A stretch of DNA of 64,000 bases from Variovorax sp. dw_308 (GTDB taxonomy: Bacteria; Pseudomonadota; Gammaproteobacteria; Burkholderiales; Burkholderiaceae_C), in contig NZ_JAATOM010000002.1 of assembly GCF_019207085.1 (NCBI RefSeq), forward strand, positions 620,001-684,000. The letters are read 5' to 3'. Positions 11,080 to 18,859 of this stretch are shown piece after piece. Made by a program: the position numbers and the translations under genes. The notes below the pieces were generated by a model that ran no database searches, was not told the origin of the DNA, and saw only the letters and a list, made by a program, of their open reading frames with translations. The number at the start of each line of letters is the position of its first letter. Within the stretch, counting starts at the first letter, position 1.

Positions 11080-11801
11080 TCGGAGAGCTCGGCGTTGTGA
11101 TAGACCTCTTGCACGTCGTCCAGGTCTTCGAGCACGTCGAGCAGCCTCTGCATCTTCGCAGCGTCCTCGCCGGTGACTTCGATGGGGTTCTCCGCCCGCA
11201 TCGTGACTTCGGCCACCTCGGGCTTGAGGCCCGCGGCTTCGAGCGCGTTCTTCACCGCCTCGAAGTCGCCGACGGCCGTCAGCACTTCGATGGCGCCGTC
11301 GTCGTCGGTGATGACGTCTTCCGCGCCGGCTTCCAGGGCCACTTCCATGATCTTGTCCTCACTCGCGCCGGGCGCGAAGATGAACTGGCCGCAATGCTTG
11401 AACTGGAAGGCCACCGAGCCTTCGGTACCCATGTTGCCGCCGTGCTTGCTGAAGGCATGCCGCACTTCGGCGACGGTGCGCACGCGGTTGTCGGTCATGG
11501 TGTCGACGATGATGGCCGCGCCGCCGATGCCGTAGCCTTCATAGCGGATTTCCTCGTAGTTGACGCCTTCCAGGTTGCCCGTGGCCTTGTCGATGTTGCG
11601 CTTGACCGTGTCGATCGGCAGGTTGACCGCCTTGGCCTTTTCCACCGCCAGCCGCAGCCGCGGATTGATGGACAGGTCGCCGCCGCCGAGCCGCGCGGCG
11701 ACCATGATTTCGCGAATCACCCGGGTCCAGGCCTTGCCGCGCTTTTCATCTTGCCGGCCTTTCCTGTGCTGGATGTTCGCCCATTTGCTGTGTCCGGCCA
11801 T
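11076..11801 (-). CDS. yebC: YebC/PmpR family protein
   Basis: A 241-residue YebC/TACO1 family protein. It begins with the family signature [18 protein letters not shown] and contains the diagnostic [19 protein letters not shown] stretch. The family was long annotated as a transcriptional regulator, and YebC-type proteins have also been linked to relief of ribosome stalling. Length fits. The upstream 290 bp hold the start region of the divergent pigment locus. Confidence 0.95.
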   Translation of the reverse strand: MAGHSKWANIQHRKGRQDEKRGKAWTRVIREIMVAARLGGGDLSINPRLRLAVEKAKAVNLPIDTVKRNIDKATGNLEGVNYEEIRYEGYGIGGAAIIVDTMTDNRVRTVAEVRHAFSKHGGNMGTEGSVAFQFKHCGQFIFAPGASEDKIMEVALEAGAEDVITDDDGAIEVLTAVGDFEAVKNALEAAGLKPEVAEVTMRAENPIEVTGEDAAKMQRLLDVLEDLDDVQEVYHNAELSE

Positions 11802-12096
11802 AGCTCTATATCTCGCGTTCTCTTGTTTGCAAAGCAGTCCGCGAGTTTACTGTCCGGCGAACGCAACGCCGCCTTTCCGGCGAATGGTGCGTCCAAGCTT
11901 TTTGGGATAATCCGCCGATGACGCCGAAGCGCTTCGCCCGGCTGCCGTCCCTGGCACACCCACCTGCACCCGCCGCCCTTTCGTGCAGGGACCGGTCCAA
12001 CCTTCAGCATCCGAGCCCCCGAGCGGCATGAAACACCCGAACAACACGACGACGGCCGCCTCTCCCGCGATCCGGCCATGCGCAAAGGAGGCATCG
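11802..12096. other. Divergent intergenic region between yebC and the pigment locus
   Basis: About 295 bp between divergently transcribed genes. No convincing protein gene, RNA gene or clear hairpin terminator was seen. Promoters for both directions should be here, but no match good enough to name was found. A Shine-Dalgarno run AAAGGAGG at 12084-12091 belongs to the small ORF that follows. Confidence 0.5.
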
Positions 12097-12180
12097 ATGG
12101 CTGGCGCCATTCACCACAAGGCATCGACCTGGACCACGCCACGCGTGTCCGCGTCCGTGAAGCTCGCAGGGGCTGCATGA
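12097..12180 (+). CDS. Short leader ORF coupled to the chorismatase gene
   Basis: A 27-codon ORF with a near-perfect Shine-Dalgarno (AAAGGAGG, 5-nt spacing), stronger than that of the next gene. Its stop TGA overlaps the ATG of the chorismatase in an ATGA, so ribosomes finishing it could restart directly. The peptide begins MAGAIHHKASTW and shows no recognisable domain. It could be a leader peptide that sets expression of the pigment genes, or simply a relic; its function is unknown. Confidence 0.45.
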   Translation: MAGAIHHKASTWTTPRVSASVKLAGAA

Positions 12181-13208
12181 CAACCTCCGTTGCGGCGGAA
12201 GCCCCACCCCTTCGTGTCGAACGGCTCACCCTGGCCCAGGGCCTGGCCCGCGCGGCCGATGGCGCGCGGCCCTTCGCCGCACTGAGCTATGGCGCAGGCG
12301 GCGACAGTTCCTGGGTCAGCGGCGTGGCGGCGCGCGTGCTGCTCGACAATGAGCCAGTCGTCGACCTGTGGCACGCGGGCACGCCGGTGCAGTCCGGCAC
12401 CACCGGCGTGGTGCGCTGGCGTACCGACGGCCACTGGCTGCTCGGCGTGGTGGACCTGGACGAAGACGCGTTTGGCGAGGACCTCGCTGCGCTCTCCTGT
12501 CGTGCCTACCGCAATGTGTTCGAGGCCATGAAGCACGCGGGCTGCCCGCATCTCTTGCGCATCTGGAACTACCTGCCGCGCATCAATGCCGACGGCGGCG
12601 GCATGGAGCGCTACCGCCAATTCAATGCCGGGCGCCAGCAGGCCTTCCTGGAAGCCGGCCAGGCCGCGTTCGAAGGTGCGCCCGCCGCCTGCGCACTGGG
12701 CGTGCACGAAGGCGCGCTGTGCGTGCGCTTCCTGGCCGGCCGCATCCCGCCGGTGCCCGTGGAAAACCCGCGCCAGGTGTCGGCCTACCACTACCCCAGC
12801 GACTACGGCCCGCGCTCGCCGACCTTCTCGCGCGCCGCGCTGGCTGCGCTGGGCGGGGGCCAGGTGGCGTTGTTCATCTCCGGCACGGCCAGCATCGTCG
12901 GCCATCGAACCGTGCATGCCGGCGACGTGCGCGCGCAACTGGCGGAGACGCTGGTCAACCTGCGCGCCGTGATCCAGGCGGCCAACCAGCGCACCAGCGC
13001 GCAGTTCTCGCTGGATCGCAGCGACGCGGTGGTGTACGTACGCCACCCGGCCGACGCGCCGGGCATCCGTGCGCAACTGGTGCAGGCGCTCGGTGCGCGC
13101 TCGCGCTTCATGCGGCACGCGGTGTTCCTCGAGGCCGACATCTGCCGCAGCGACCTGCTGGTCGAGATCGAAGCCCACGCCACCGAAGCCGGCGAACTCG
13201 GCGACTGA
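12177..13208 (+). CDS. Chorismatase family protein (XanB2/FkbO/Hyg5-like), hydroxybenzoate synthase
   Basis: A 343-residue protein resembling bacterial chorismatases, which convert chorismate to 3-/4-hydroxybenzoate or dihydroxycyclohexadiene acids. In Xanthomonas, XanB2 supplies 3-hydroxybenzoate as the aromatic starter of xanthomonadin. Family-like stretches include HLLRIWNYLPRIN, RYRQFNAGRQQAF, the late SAYHYPSDYGPRSPTFSRA and a GTASIVGH motif. The start at 12177 overlaps the leader ORF stop. It heads the plus-strand half of the pigment locus. The exact hydroxybenzoate isomer made cannot be read from the sequence. Confidence 0.75.
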   Translation: MTTSVAAEAPPLRVERLTLAQGLARAADGARPFAALSYGAGGDSSWVSGVAARVLLDNEPVVDLWHAGTPVQSGTTGVVRWRTDGHWLLGVVDLDEDAFGEDLAALSCRAYRNVFEAMKHAGCPHLLRIWNYLPRINADGGGMERYRQFNAGRQQAFLEAGQAAFEGAPAACALGVHEGALCVRFLAGRIPPVPVENPRQVSAYHYPSDYGPRSPTFSRAALAALGGGQVALFISGTASIVGHRTVHAGDVRAQLAETLVNLRAVIQAANQRTSAQFSLDRSDAVVYVRHPADAPGIRAQLVQALGARSRFMRHAVFLEADICRSDLLVEIEAHATEAGELGD

Positions 13209-13222
13209 AGGTCCGGATCGAG

Positions 13223-14023
13223 ATGCAGCTTCTACGTGCGCTCAAGAAGGTCTTGCTGGCCGTGCCGCTCTACACCTTGCTGACGCTGCTGGGCATCATG
13301 TCGCTGGTGTGGAACCTCATCGCGATGCTGCTGCACCCGGTGCTGCCCGCCCGTGCAGCGCGCCCGCTGGGCCGCGCCACCATTGCAATGGCCTACCGCT
13401 GGTTCTGGGCGATTTCATCGATCACCGGCATGATGCGCATCGACGCCCGCTGCCTGGACGCCTTGCGCGACGAACGCCGGCTGATCTTCGTGGCCAACCA
13501 TCCCACCATGCTGGACGCACTGCTGCTGGTGGCGCATCTGCCGCGCAGCGCCTGCATCATGAAGGCCGACCTGATGAAGAACGTCTTCCTCGGGGCGGGC
13601 GCGCGACTTGCGCACTACATCCGCAACGACTCGGCCCGCTCGATGGTGCGGCTGGCGGTCGAGGACCTGCGCGCCGGCGGCCAGTTGGTGCTGTTTCCCG
13701 AAGGCACGCGCACGGTCGAGCAACCCGTCAACCACTTCCGCCCCGGCGTCACGCTCATCGCCAAACTCGCGCAGGCGCCGATCCAGACCGTCTTCATCGA
13801 CACCGAATCGCCCTACCTCGGCAAGGGCTGGCCGATCTGGAAGGTGCCGCCGCTGCCGATCGTCTTCAAGCTGCGGCTCGGCCAGCGCTTTGCACCGCAG
13901 CAGGACAGCAATGCGCTGCTGATGCAACTCGAACAGTACTTCCGCCAAAACCTCGAACAACGCGCCCCCGACGCCCAGCCCGCATGCCCCAAGACGCCGA
14001 CTCGCGCACACACCTCGTACTGA
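13223..14023 (+). CDS. 1-acyl-glycerol-3-phosphate acyltransferase family protein
   Basis: A 266-residue PlsC-like acyltransferase with an N-terminal hydrophobic helix, the catalytic HX4D box (NHPTMLD) and the substrate-binding FPEGTR motif. In pigment clusters such enzymes are thought to attach the polyene to a membrane lipid. It starts 14 bp after the chorismatase and its last 40 nt overlap the glycosyltransferase gene. The acyl donor (polyenoyl-ACP) is inferred from context. Confidence 0.8.
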   Translation: MQLLRALKKVLLAVPLYTLLTLLGIMSLVWNLIAMLLHPVLPARAARPLGRATIAMAYRWFWAISSITGMMRIDARCLDALRDERRLIFVANHPTMLDALLLVAHLPRSACIMKADLMKNVFLGAGARLAHYIRNDSARSMVRLAVEDLRAGGQLVLFPEGTRTVEQPVNHFRPGVTLIAKLAQAPIQTVFIDTESPYLGKGWPIWKVPPLPIVFKLRLGQRFAPQQDSNALLMQLEQYFRQNLEQRAPDAQPACPKTPTRAHTSY

Positions 14024-14766
14024 TCCCGAGCTACAACACCGGCGAGCGCCTGTTTTCGACTGTCCGCGAAGCGCGCGCCCAATGGACGCCGGTGTGGGTG
14101 GTCATCGATGGCAGCACCGACGGCACGGGCGAGCGGCTTGCGCAACTCGCTGCGGACGACAGCGGCCTCAAGGTACTGCAACTGCCCATGAACGAGGGCA
14201 AGGGCGCTGCGGTGCTGTATGGCCTGCGCAAGGCCCGGGAGGCGGGCTTCACCCATGCACTGGCCATGGACTCCGACGGCCAGCATCCCGCCAACCTGAT
14301 CCCGGCCTTCATGCAGGCTTCCATCGCGCGACCCGAGACCATGGTGCTCGGCCGCCCCGTGTTCGACGCCAGCGCCCCGTTGCTGCGCGTGCGCGGGCGG
14401 CGTGTGTCGAACAGCTGGACGCAGCTGGAGACGCTGTTCGCCGGCATCGGCGATTCGCTCTATGGCTTTCGCGTCTACCCGATCGACGCGCTGATCCATG
14501 TGATGGCTCGGCAGCCCTGGATGCGCCGCTTCGACTTCGACACCGAGGCCGTGGTGCGGCTGGCCTGGCGTGGCGTGAAGCCGGTCAACATCGATGCGCC
14601 GGTCAAGTACCTCACCGCGGCCGAAGGCGGCGTCTCGCACTTTCGGTACGGGCGCGACAACGTGCTGCTGACCTGGATGCACACGCGGCTGATGGTGGAG
14701 TTCGTGCTCCGGCTGCCGTGGCTGCTGGTCAAGCGCGTGCTGGGCTTGCCGCCGTTCCAGAGGTAG
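13984..14766 (+). CDS. Glycosyltransferase family 2 protein
   Basis: A 260-residue GT-A fold glycosyltransferase. The N-terminal LVLIPSYNTGERL strand, VVIDGSTDGTGE, and the metal-binding DSD (AMDSDGQHP) are those of GT2 enzymes; the C-terminal part is moderately hydrophobic and could associate with the membrane. ATG 13984 lies inside the end of the acyltransferase gene (40-nt overlap). In aryl-polyene and xanthomonadin loci a GT2 often sits with an acyltransferase and is proposed to add a sugar head group. Sugar and acceptor are unknown. Confidence 0.8.
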   Translation: MPQDADSRTHLVLIPSYNTGERLFSTVREARAQWTPVWVVIDGSTDGTGERLAQLAADDSGLKVLQLPMNEGKGAAVLYGLRKAREAGFTHALAMDSDGQHPANLIPAFMQASIARPETMVLGRPVFDASAPLLRVRGRRVSNSWTQLETLFAGIGDSLYGFRVYPIDALIHVMARQPWMRRFDFDTEAVVRLAWRGVKPVNIDAPVKYLTAAEGGVSHFRYGRDNVLLTWMHTRLMVEFVLRLPWLLVKRVLGLPPFQR

Positions 14767-14880
14767 CTTCCCGCCAGCGCCTGCGGCCCGGCATCCCCAA
14801 TAAGTTGGATTGCGTTCATGCGTCGCGGCGGTCACGATGGCTGCGGCCGTTTTGGCCGGCAAGCAGCATCGGATCGCGCC

Positions 14881-15897
14881 ATGGACAAGAGACCCACCGT
14901 CTTCATTGGTTCTTCGAGCGAAGGGCTGGAAGTTGCCAAGGCGCTGGAAGCGCGTTTTGGCGACAAGGCGGTCGTTCGAATGTGGAACGGTGCCGGCCAG
15001 GTATTTCGACGACAGGAGTCCTATCTCGATTCGCTTCTGACGGCATCGAGCCTCTACGAATTTGCTGTCCTGGTGTTCACGTCGGACGATGAGACGACCA
15101 GCCGGGATGTGACTCGCGCCACCGCCCGTGACAACATCCTGTTCGAGTACGGCTTGTTCCTGGGACGTGTTGGAAAACACAGAGCCTTCGCCCTCGTGCT
15201 TGACAAACTGCCTGTTCCTTCCGACCTGCAAGGCATCCACTTCGACAGGTTCAAACTCGGGCCCGACAACAAGACTCCCGATGAAGACTTCGGGGCGTTG
15301 GCTGATCGCATCGTCAGCGACATTCTTGAGCACCACGCGACCACGGCCGAATTCTCGCAATTGCCTTCCACTGCGCTGGCGATTGGATACTTCGAGAATT
15401 TCATCTCGAGGGTCTGCGACCAACTCGACAATTACCAACCGCTGAAATTCAAGGGAAAGGCTCCCGACAGCGATGAAGTCATCGAGCGCGAACTCAAGTA
15501 CAAGACGTTCACGCTGAACATCGTGATCCCGGACGACCTGAAATTTGTTGAGCAGACCAACCTGAAGGGCCTGTTACGGGGACTATCGCAAGTGACGGTC
15601 AGCAGCGGCACTTTGCGCGACTTTCCGCTTTACATCCATGTATTGCCCGCCGAAGACTCGACACACCTTGAACTGTTCGATGTCCCGACCACGATGAAAT
15701 CGGCAAGACGCGCGATTCAAAAAATCTTTCCCGCCGCATATGTCGGGCAAGTCGGGAGGCAGACCGCCGCAGAACAGCGTGAGATCTCCAATTTCGAGCG
15801 TGCGCTTCGATTGCTGATCAGCGAACACGTGCTGTGGGAGCCGAACATCAAATATCGCTACCTCTCCGAGTTCTTGCCGAAGAACGGCAACACATGA
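14881..15897 (+). CDS. TIR-STING fusion protein (Cap12-like CBASS effector), orphan
   Basis: A 338-residue two-domain protein. Residues ~5-150 are a TIR-like nucleotide-hydrolase domain of the CAP12/Pycsar type: VFIGSSSEG strand and loop, and DNILFEYGLFLG with the probable catalytic glutamate E89. Residues ~160-338 resemble prokaryotic STING: the first helix ALAIGYFENFI parallels the animal STING ligand-domain start, LNIVIPDDL gives the central strand, and FDVPTTMKSARRAI the late helix. In known systems cyclic dinucleotide (often c-di-GMP) binding drives filament formation and NAD+ degradation. No CD-NTase is next to it. ATG 14881 is chosen; an upstream ATG at 14818 adds 21 atypical residues. 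Fewer GC bases than its neighbours. Confidence 0.78.
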   Translation: MDKRPTVFIGSSSEGLEVAKALEARFGDKAVVRMWNGAGQVFRRQESYLDSLLTASSLYEFAVLVFTSDDETTSRDVTRATARDNILFEYGLFLGRVGKHRAFALVLDKLPVPSDLQGIHFDRFKLGPDNKTPDEDFGALADRIVSDILEHHATTAEFSQLPSTALAIGYFENFISRVCDQLDNYQPLKFKGKAPDSDEVIERELKYKTFTLNIVIPDDLKFVEQTNLKGLLRGLSQVTVSSGTLRDFPLYIHVLPAEDSTHLELFDVPTTMKSARRAIQKIFPAAYVGQVGRQTAAEQREISNFERALRLLISEHVLWEPNIKYRYLSEFLPKNGNT

Positions 15898-15909
15898 AGA
15901 GGCTCGTCG

Positions 15910-16650
15910 TCAGATCATCCCGCCATTGATCGAGATCACCTGCCCCGTGATGTAGCCCGCCTCGTGGCTCGCCAGGAAGCCGGCCAGTGCCGCCACTTCC
16001 TCTGGCGTACCGGCACGCTTCACCGGCACCATCTGCTGGATCAGCGCCGGGTCGAACGCCGCATCGGCCATCGGCGAGGCGATGACGCCAGGCGCGATCG
16101 CATTGACCGTGACGCCGCGCGCCGCGACTTCGAGCGACAGCGCCTTGGTCGCGCTGTTGAGCCCGCCCTTGGCGGCGGCATAGTTGACCTGGCCGCGGTT
16201 GCCCATGAGCGACGCCACCGAGGAGATGTTCAGGATGCGGCCCCAGCGCGTACGCAGCATCGGCAGCAGCAGTGGCTGCGTGACGCGGAAGAAGCCATTG
16301 AGCGACACGTCGATGACCTTGTGCCATTGCTCCGCCCGCATGCCGGGCAGCACGGCGTCGTCATGCACGCCAGCGTTGTTCACGATGATCTGCACCGGCC
16401 CGCCCTGCAGCATCGCGGCGCAGCCGGCTGCCGCGGCTTCGTCGCTGCGCAGATCGAACACATGGCATTCGGCGCTGCCGCCGGCGGTCTTGATCGATCC
16501 GGCCAGTTGCTGGACGGCTTCGGGGCGCGAGCTGGCATGCAGCAGGACGGTGGCGCCATCGCGCGCGAGGCGCTGCGCAATCGCCGCGCCCAGGGCGCCG
16601 CTGGCGCCGGTGACCAAGGCACGTTTTCCGGAGAGGTTCGTCGCAGTCAT
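15910..16650 (-). CDS. fabG: 3-oxoacyl-ACP reductase, FabG-like (pigment cluster)
   Basis: A 246-residue short-chain dehydrogenase that reduces beta-ketoacyl-ACP with NADPH. It has the cofactor loop TGASGALGAAIA, NNAG at the end of strand 4, the catalytic serine (NISSVASLMG) and YAAAKGG with the Tyr-Lys pair, and a C-terminal GQVISINGGM. It is the last gene of the minus-strand pigment operon and overlaps the dehydratase gene by 4 nt (ATGA). Context points to a role in polyene chain reduction (ApeQ-like) rather than general fatty-acid synthesis. Confidence 0.88.
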   Translation of the reverse strand: MTATNLSGKRALVTGASGALGAAIAQRLARDGATVLLHASSRPEAVQQLAGSIKTAGGSAECHVFDLRSDEAAAAGCAAMLQGGPVQIIVNNAGVHDDAVLPGMRAEQWHKVIDVSLNGFFRVTQPLLLPMLRTRWGRILNISSVASLMGNRGQVNYAAAKGGLNSATKALSLEVAARGVTVNAIAPGVIASPMADAAFDPALIQQMVPVKRAGTPEEVAALAGFLASHEAGYITGQVISINGGMI

Positions 16651-17102
16651 GTGGGCATGGGGGTGTTGAGCACGACCACCGCACGGCCGTCCGCGAGCGC
16701 GGCGCCGTTCGCGTCGGTGACGCTGAATTCGTAGAGCACCTGCCGGGCATCGCCCGAGAGCCGGGTGGCGCGCACCTGCAGGGCGCCCGGCACGTCATCG
16801 AGCCGGGTGACGGCAAGGCGCACGTTGCGCACGCTGGCGATGAATCCGGCGGATGGCGTGTCGCCGTCCTCCATCAGCAAGCCGCCATGCAGGGCCATTG
16901 CCTGCGCGGCGTACTCGATCGCGTTCGGCGCCATCAGCCCGCTGGCGGTGCGCAAGGGGTTGTCGGGCAGGCGGTGCGTGGAGGTGGCGCAGTGGATGGC
17001 CTGCGCATCCCAGCTTTCCAGGCGCTCCAGCAGGCACATCGTGCCGCGGTGGGGAATCAGGGCTTCGATCGCCTCGCGGTCCATGGTCTGGGGATGGCTC
17101 AT
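16647..17102 (-). CDS. Hotdog-fold 3-hydroxyacyl-ACP dehydratase-like protein (pigment cluster)
   Basis: A 151-residue protein of the ApeP/FabZ-like hotdog type. Sequence cues are IEALIPHRGTMCLLERLESWD at the N-terminus (IPHRG in place of the FabZ LPHR), a central helix with APNAIEYAAQAMALHGG where the catalytic acid is expected, and a C-terminal sheet ending VVVLNTPMP. It overlaps the methyltransferase gene and fabG by 4 nt each. In aryl-polyene synthesis such a dehydratase makes the conjugated double bonds together with the ketoreductase. Confidence 0.75.
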   Translation of the reverse strand: MSHPQTMDREAIEALIPHRGTMCLLERLESWDAQAIHCATSTHRLPDNPLRTASGLMAPNAIEYAAQAMALHGGLLMEDGDTPSAGFIASVRNVRLAVTRLDDVPGALQVRATRLSGDARQVLYEFSVTDANGAALADGRAVVVLNTPMPT

Positions 17103-17845
17103 GCTTCGTTGCGGTCGGCGACCAGCAGCACATTGGCGAACGGCGTACCCTCGCTCATAGGGATGCTCTGCACGCGAAAGCCAAGGCGTTGCAGCAGCGC
17201 GATCCACTCCTGCAGGGTGCGGCCCCAGGTCGGCGAGACCTTGTGGCCACGGATGCGCGTCACGGTGCGGTCGACCCACTGGCTGATCGCAAAGCCGCGC
17301 CGGCTGGCTGCATCGCCCACGCGCAGCAGCAACCTGCCGCCGTTGGCGGGCAAGGCCTCGCTGACGCGGCGCAACACGCCCTCCTGCGCGTCGAGGTCGA
17401 CGTAGTGCAGCACGTCGAGGATCACCACCAGGTCGCTGGCTGGAAACGGCGCGGTGCACATGTCGCCGCAGACGAAGCGCGGCGTGGGCTGCAGTTGCCC
17501 GATGGAGGACTCGGCACGGGCCACGTCGCGCGGCATCAACTCGATGCCGGTGTAGTCCGCGCGTGCTGGCGTGGCGGCCCAAGCCGACGGCCACGCGCCC
17601 TTCGCTTGCATCGCCGCCATCGAGGACAGCAGGCTCGCGAACAGGCCCTGTCCGCAACCGATGTCGAGCACCCTGCCCCGCCCCGCGCCAAGGAGCCCGC
17701 GCTCGATCAGGCCGCGGAAGACCGGATCGCGGCCCAGCTTGCCGCGCGCGAATTCATAGGTGAACTTGCCGGCCTTTCGATAAGGCGCGGTGGCGGCGTC
17801 ATGCAACTGCCGCCAGGCGGCATCGGTGGAGATCATGGAAGTCAT
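17099..17845 (-). CDS. Class I SAM-dependent methyltransferase (pigment cluster)
   Basis: A 248-residue methyltransferase with the SAM-binding motif VLDIGCGQG, an acidic strand end (GIELMPRD) and a post-I DLVVILDVLHYVDL. Aryl-polyene and xanthomonadin loci often carry a methyltransferase acting on the aromatic head; that substrate is inferred. Start choice is unsettled: the ATG at 17845 follows a diverged copy of the 62-bp repeat, and because that copy is 60 bp it stays in frame, so an ATG at 17905 would add 20 residues made of repeat sequence. ATG 17836 is a third option. Confidence 0.75.
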   Translation of the reverse strand: MTSMISTDAAWRQLHDAATAPYRKAGKFTYEFARGKLGRDPVFRGLIERGLLGAGRGRVLDIGCGQGLFASLLSSMAAMQAKGAWPSAWAATPARADYTGIELMPRDVARAESSIGQLQPTPRFVCGDMCTAPFPASDLVVILDVLHYVDLDAQEGVLRRVSEALPANGGRLLLRVGDAASRRGFAISQWVDRTVTRIRGHKVSPTWGRTLQEWIALLQRLGFRVQSIPMSEGTPFANVLLVADRNEA

Positions 17846-18028
17846 TCGGTAACCATCGCGCGGTGCGCCGCGGTGCGCGCCTGCCGGCGGCCGGGCGGCG
17901 CTCATTCGATAACCTCCGCGCTGCGCGCTACGGTGCGAGCGCCTTCGGGCGGCCGGGCGGCGCTCATTCGATAACCTCCGCGCTGCGCGCTACGGTGCGA
18001 GCGCCTTCGGGCGGCCGGGCGGCGCTCA
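17842..18028 (-). repeat. Tandem 62-bp repeat, each unit a coupled mini-ORF
   Basis: Three head-to-tail units lie between the deacetylase stop and the methyltransferase. Two are essentially identical with a 62-bp period (repeat marks at 17901, 17963 and 18025); the third (about 17842-17900) has diverged and is 60 bp. On the minus strand each identical unit reads as a 21-codon ORF (MSAARPPEGARTVARSAEVIE) whose TGA overlaps the next unit's ATG in an ATGA. The deacetylase stop overlaps the first ATG in the same way. The 60-bp unit reads through in frame into the methyltransferase. Confidence 0.8.
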
Positions 18029-18859
18029 TGCAGCGAAGCCTTCAGGCAAGGTGACGGCGCACAGCCTGGCTTGCCTGATTTTCTGCAGCAGCGGCGGAAG
18101 GACTTCGAGCACGACCGGCGTGCCAGCCGCAGTGCGCGCGGCATGGCCGTCGTGCAGCAGCAGGATGTCTCCCGCGGCCAGCCTGTGCGCGAGGCGCGCC
18201 AGCACCTTGGCCGGGTCGCGCTCGCGGGTGTCGAAACCGCGGCGCGTCCAGCTCACGAGCGAGAGGCCGAGCCGGCGCAGCACCGGCGCGAGGAATGGAT
18301 TGCGGAAGCCGGCGGGCGCACGAAAGCAGGTCGGCCGCTGGCCGGTGACGGCCGCCAGCATGTCCTGGGCCAGTCCAATCTCGGCGGTGTAGCCGCGTGG
18401 TCCCAGCAAGGAGAAGTCGTGGCGATGGATGGCCGTGTGGTTCTGGATGCTGTGTCCCCGCGCAATGATTTCGCGTGCCAGCGCCGGGTGCGCGGCCACG
18501 CGTTCGGCAATGCAGAAGAAGGTGGCGCGCGCGCCCGCCGCATCCAGCAGGTCCAGCACCTGCGGCGTGACCTCGGGGTCCGGCCCATCGTCGATGGTCA
18601 GCGCGAGCTCGCGGCGATCGATGGCCGCCTGCGGCAAGCGCGTCACGTTGGGCCCGATCAGCCTGCCGCGCGGCATGAGCACGGCGCCGGTGATCAACGC
18701 ATGGTTCAGCACCACCGCACCCAGGGCCCAGGGCCATGCGCCCGGCACCAGGACCGCAGCGCCAATCGCGAGCACGTGCAGCACCGCACTGGCGATGAAG
18801 ATGGGCGGCATGCCCGGTGCATCGGGCATCGCCGCAGAGGCAGGAACAGTGGTCGACAT
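18026..18859 (-). CDS. Polysaccharide deacetylase family protein with N-terminal membrane segment
   Basis: A 277-residue carbohydrate esterase 4 (NodB-homology) protein. Two hydrophobic segments occupy residues ~20-62. Then come the NodB motifs: TIDDGPD (catalytic base and metal Asp), HSIQNHTAIH (metal histidines), RAPAGFRNP, and LLLHDGH near the end. All core residues look intact. It lies between the exporter and methyltransferase genes and shares one base with the exporter stop (TGATG). The substrate is unknown; a link to the glycosylated pigment head group is possible but only inferred. Confidence 0.8.
   Translation of the reverse strand: MSTTVPASAAMPDAPGMPPIFIASAVLHVLAIGAAVLVPGAWPWALGAVVLNHALITGAVLMPRGRLIGPNVTRLPQAAIDRRELALTIDDGPDPEVTPQVLDLLDAAGARATFFCIAERVAAHPALAREIIARGHSIQNHTAIHRHDFSLLGPRGYTAEIGLAQDMLAAVTGQRPTCFRAPAGFRNPFLAPVLRRLGLSLVSWTRRGFDTRERDPAKVLARLAHRLAAGDILLLHDGHAARTAAGTPVVLEVLPPLLQKIRQARLCAVTLPEGFAA

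Noticed and set aside
13813..15438. 541-codon minus-strand frame across the glycosyltransferase and TIR-STING genes
   Set aside because: Both genes on the plus strand have recognisable domains; the antisense translation has none.
17842..18028. Tandem repeat as a CRISPR array
   Set aside because: Units are directly adjacent without unique spacers and no cas genes are present.
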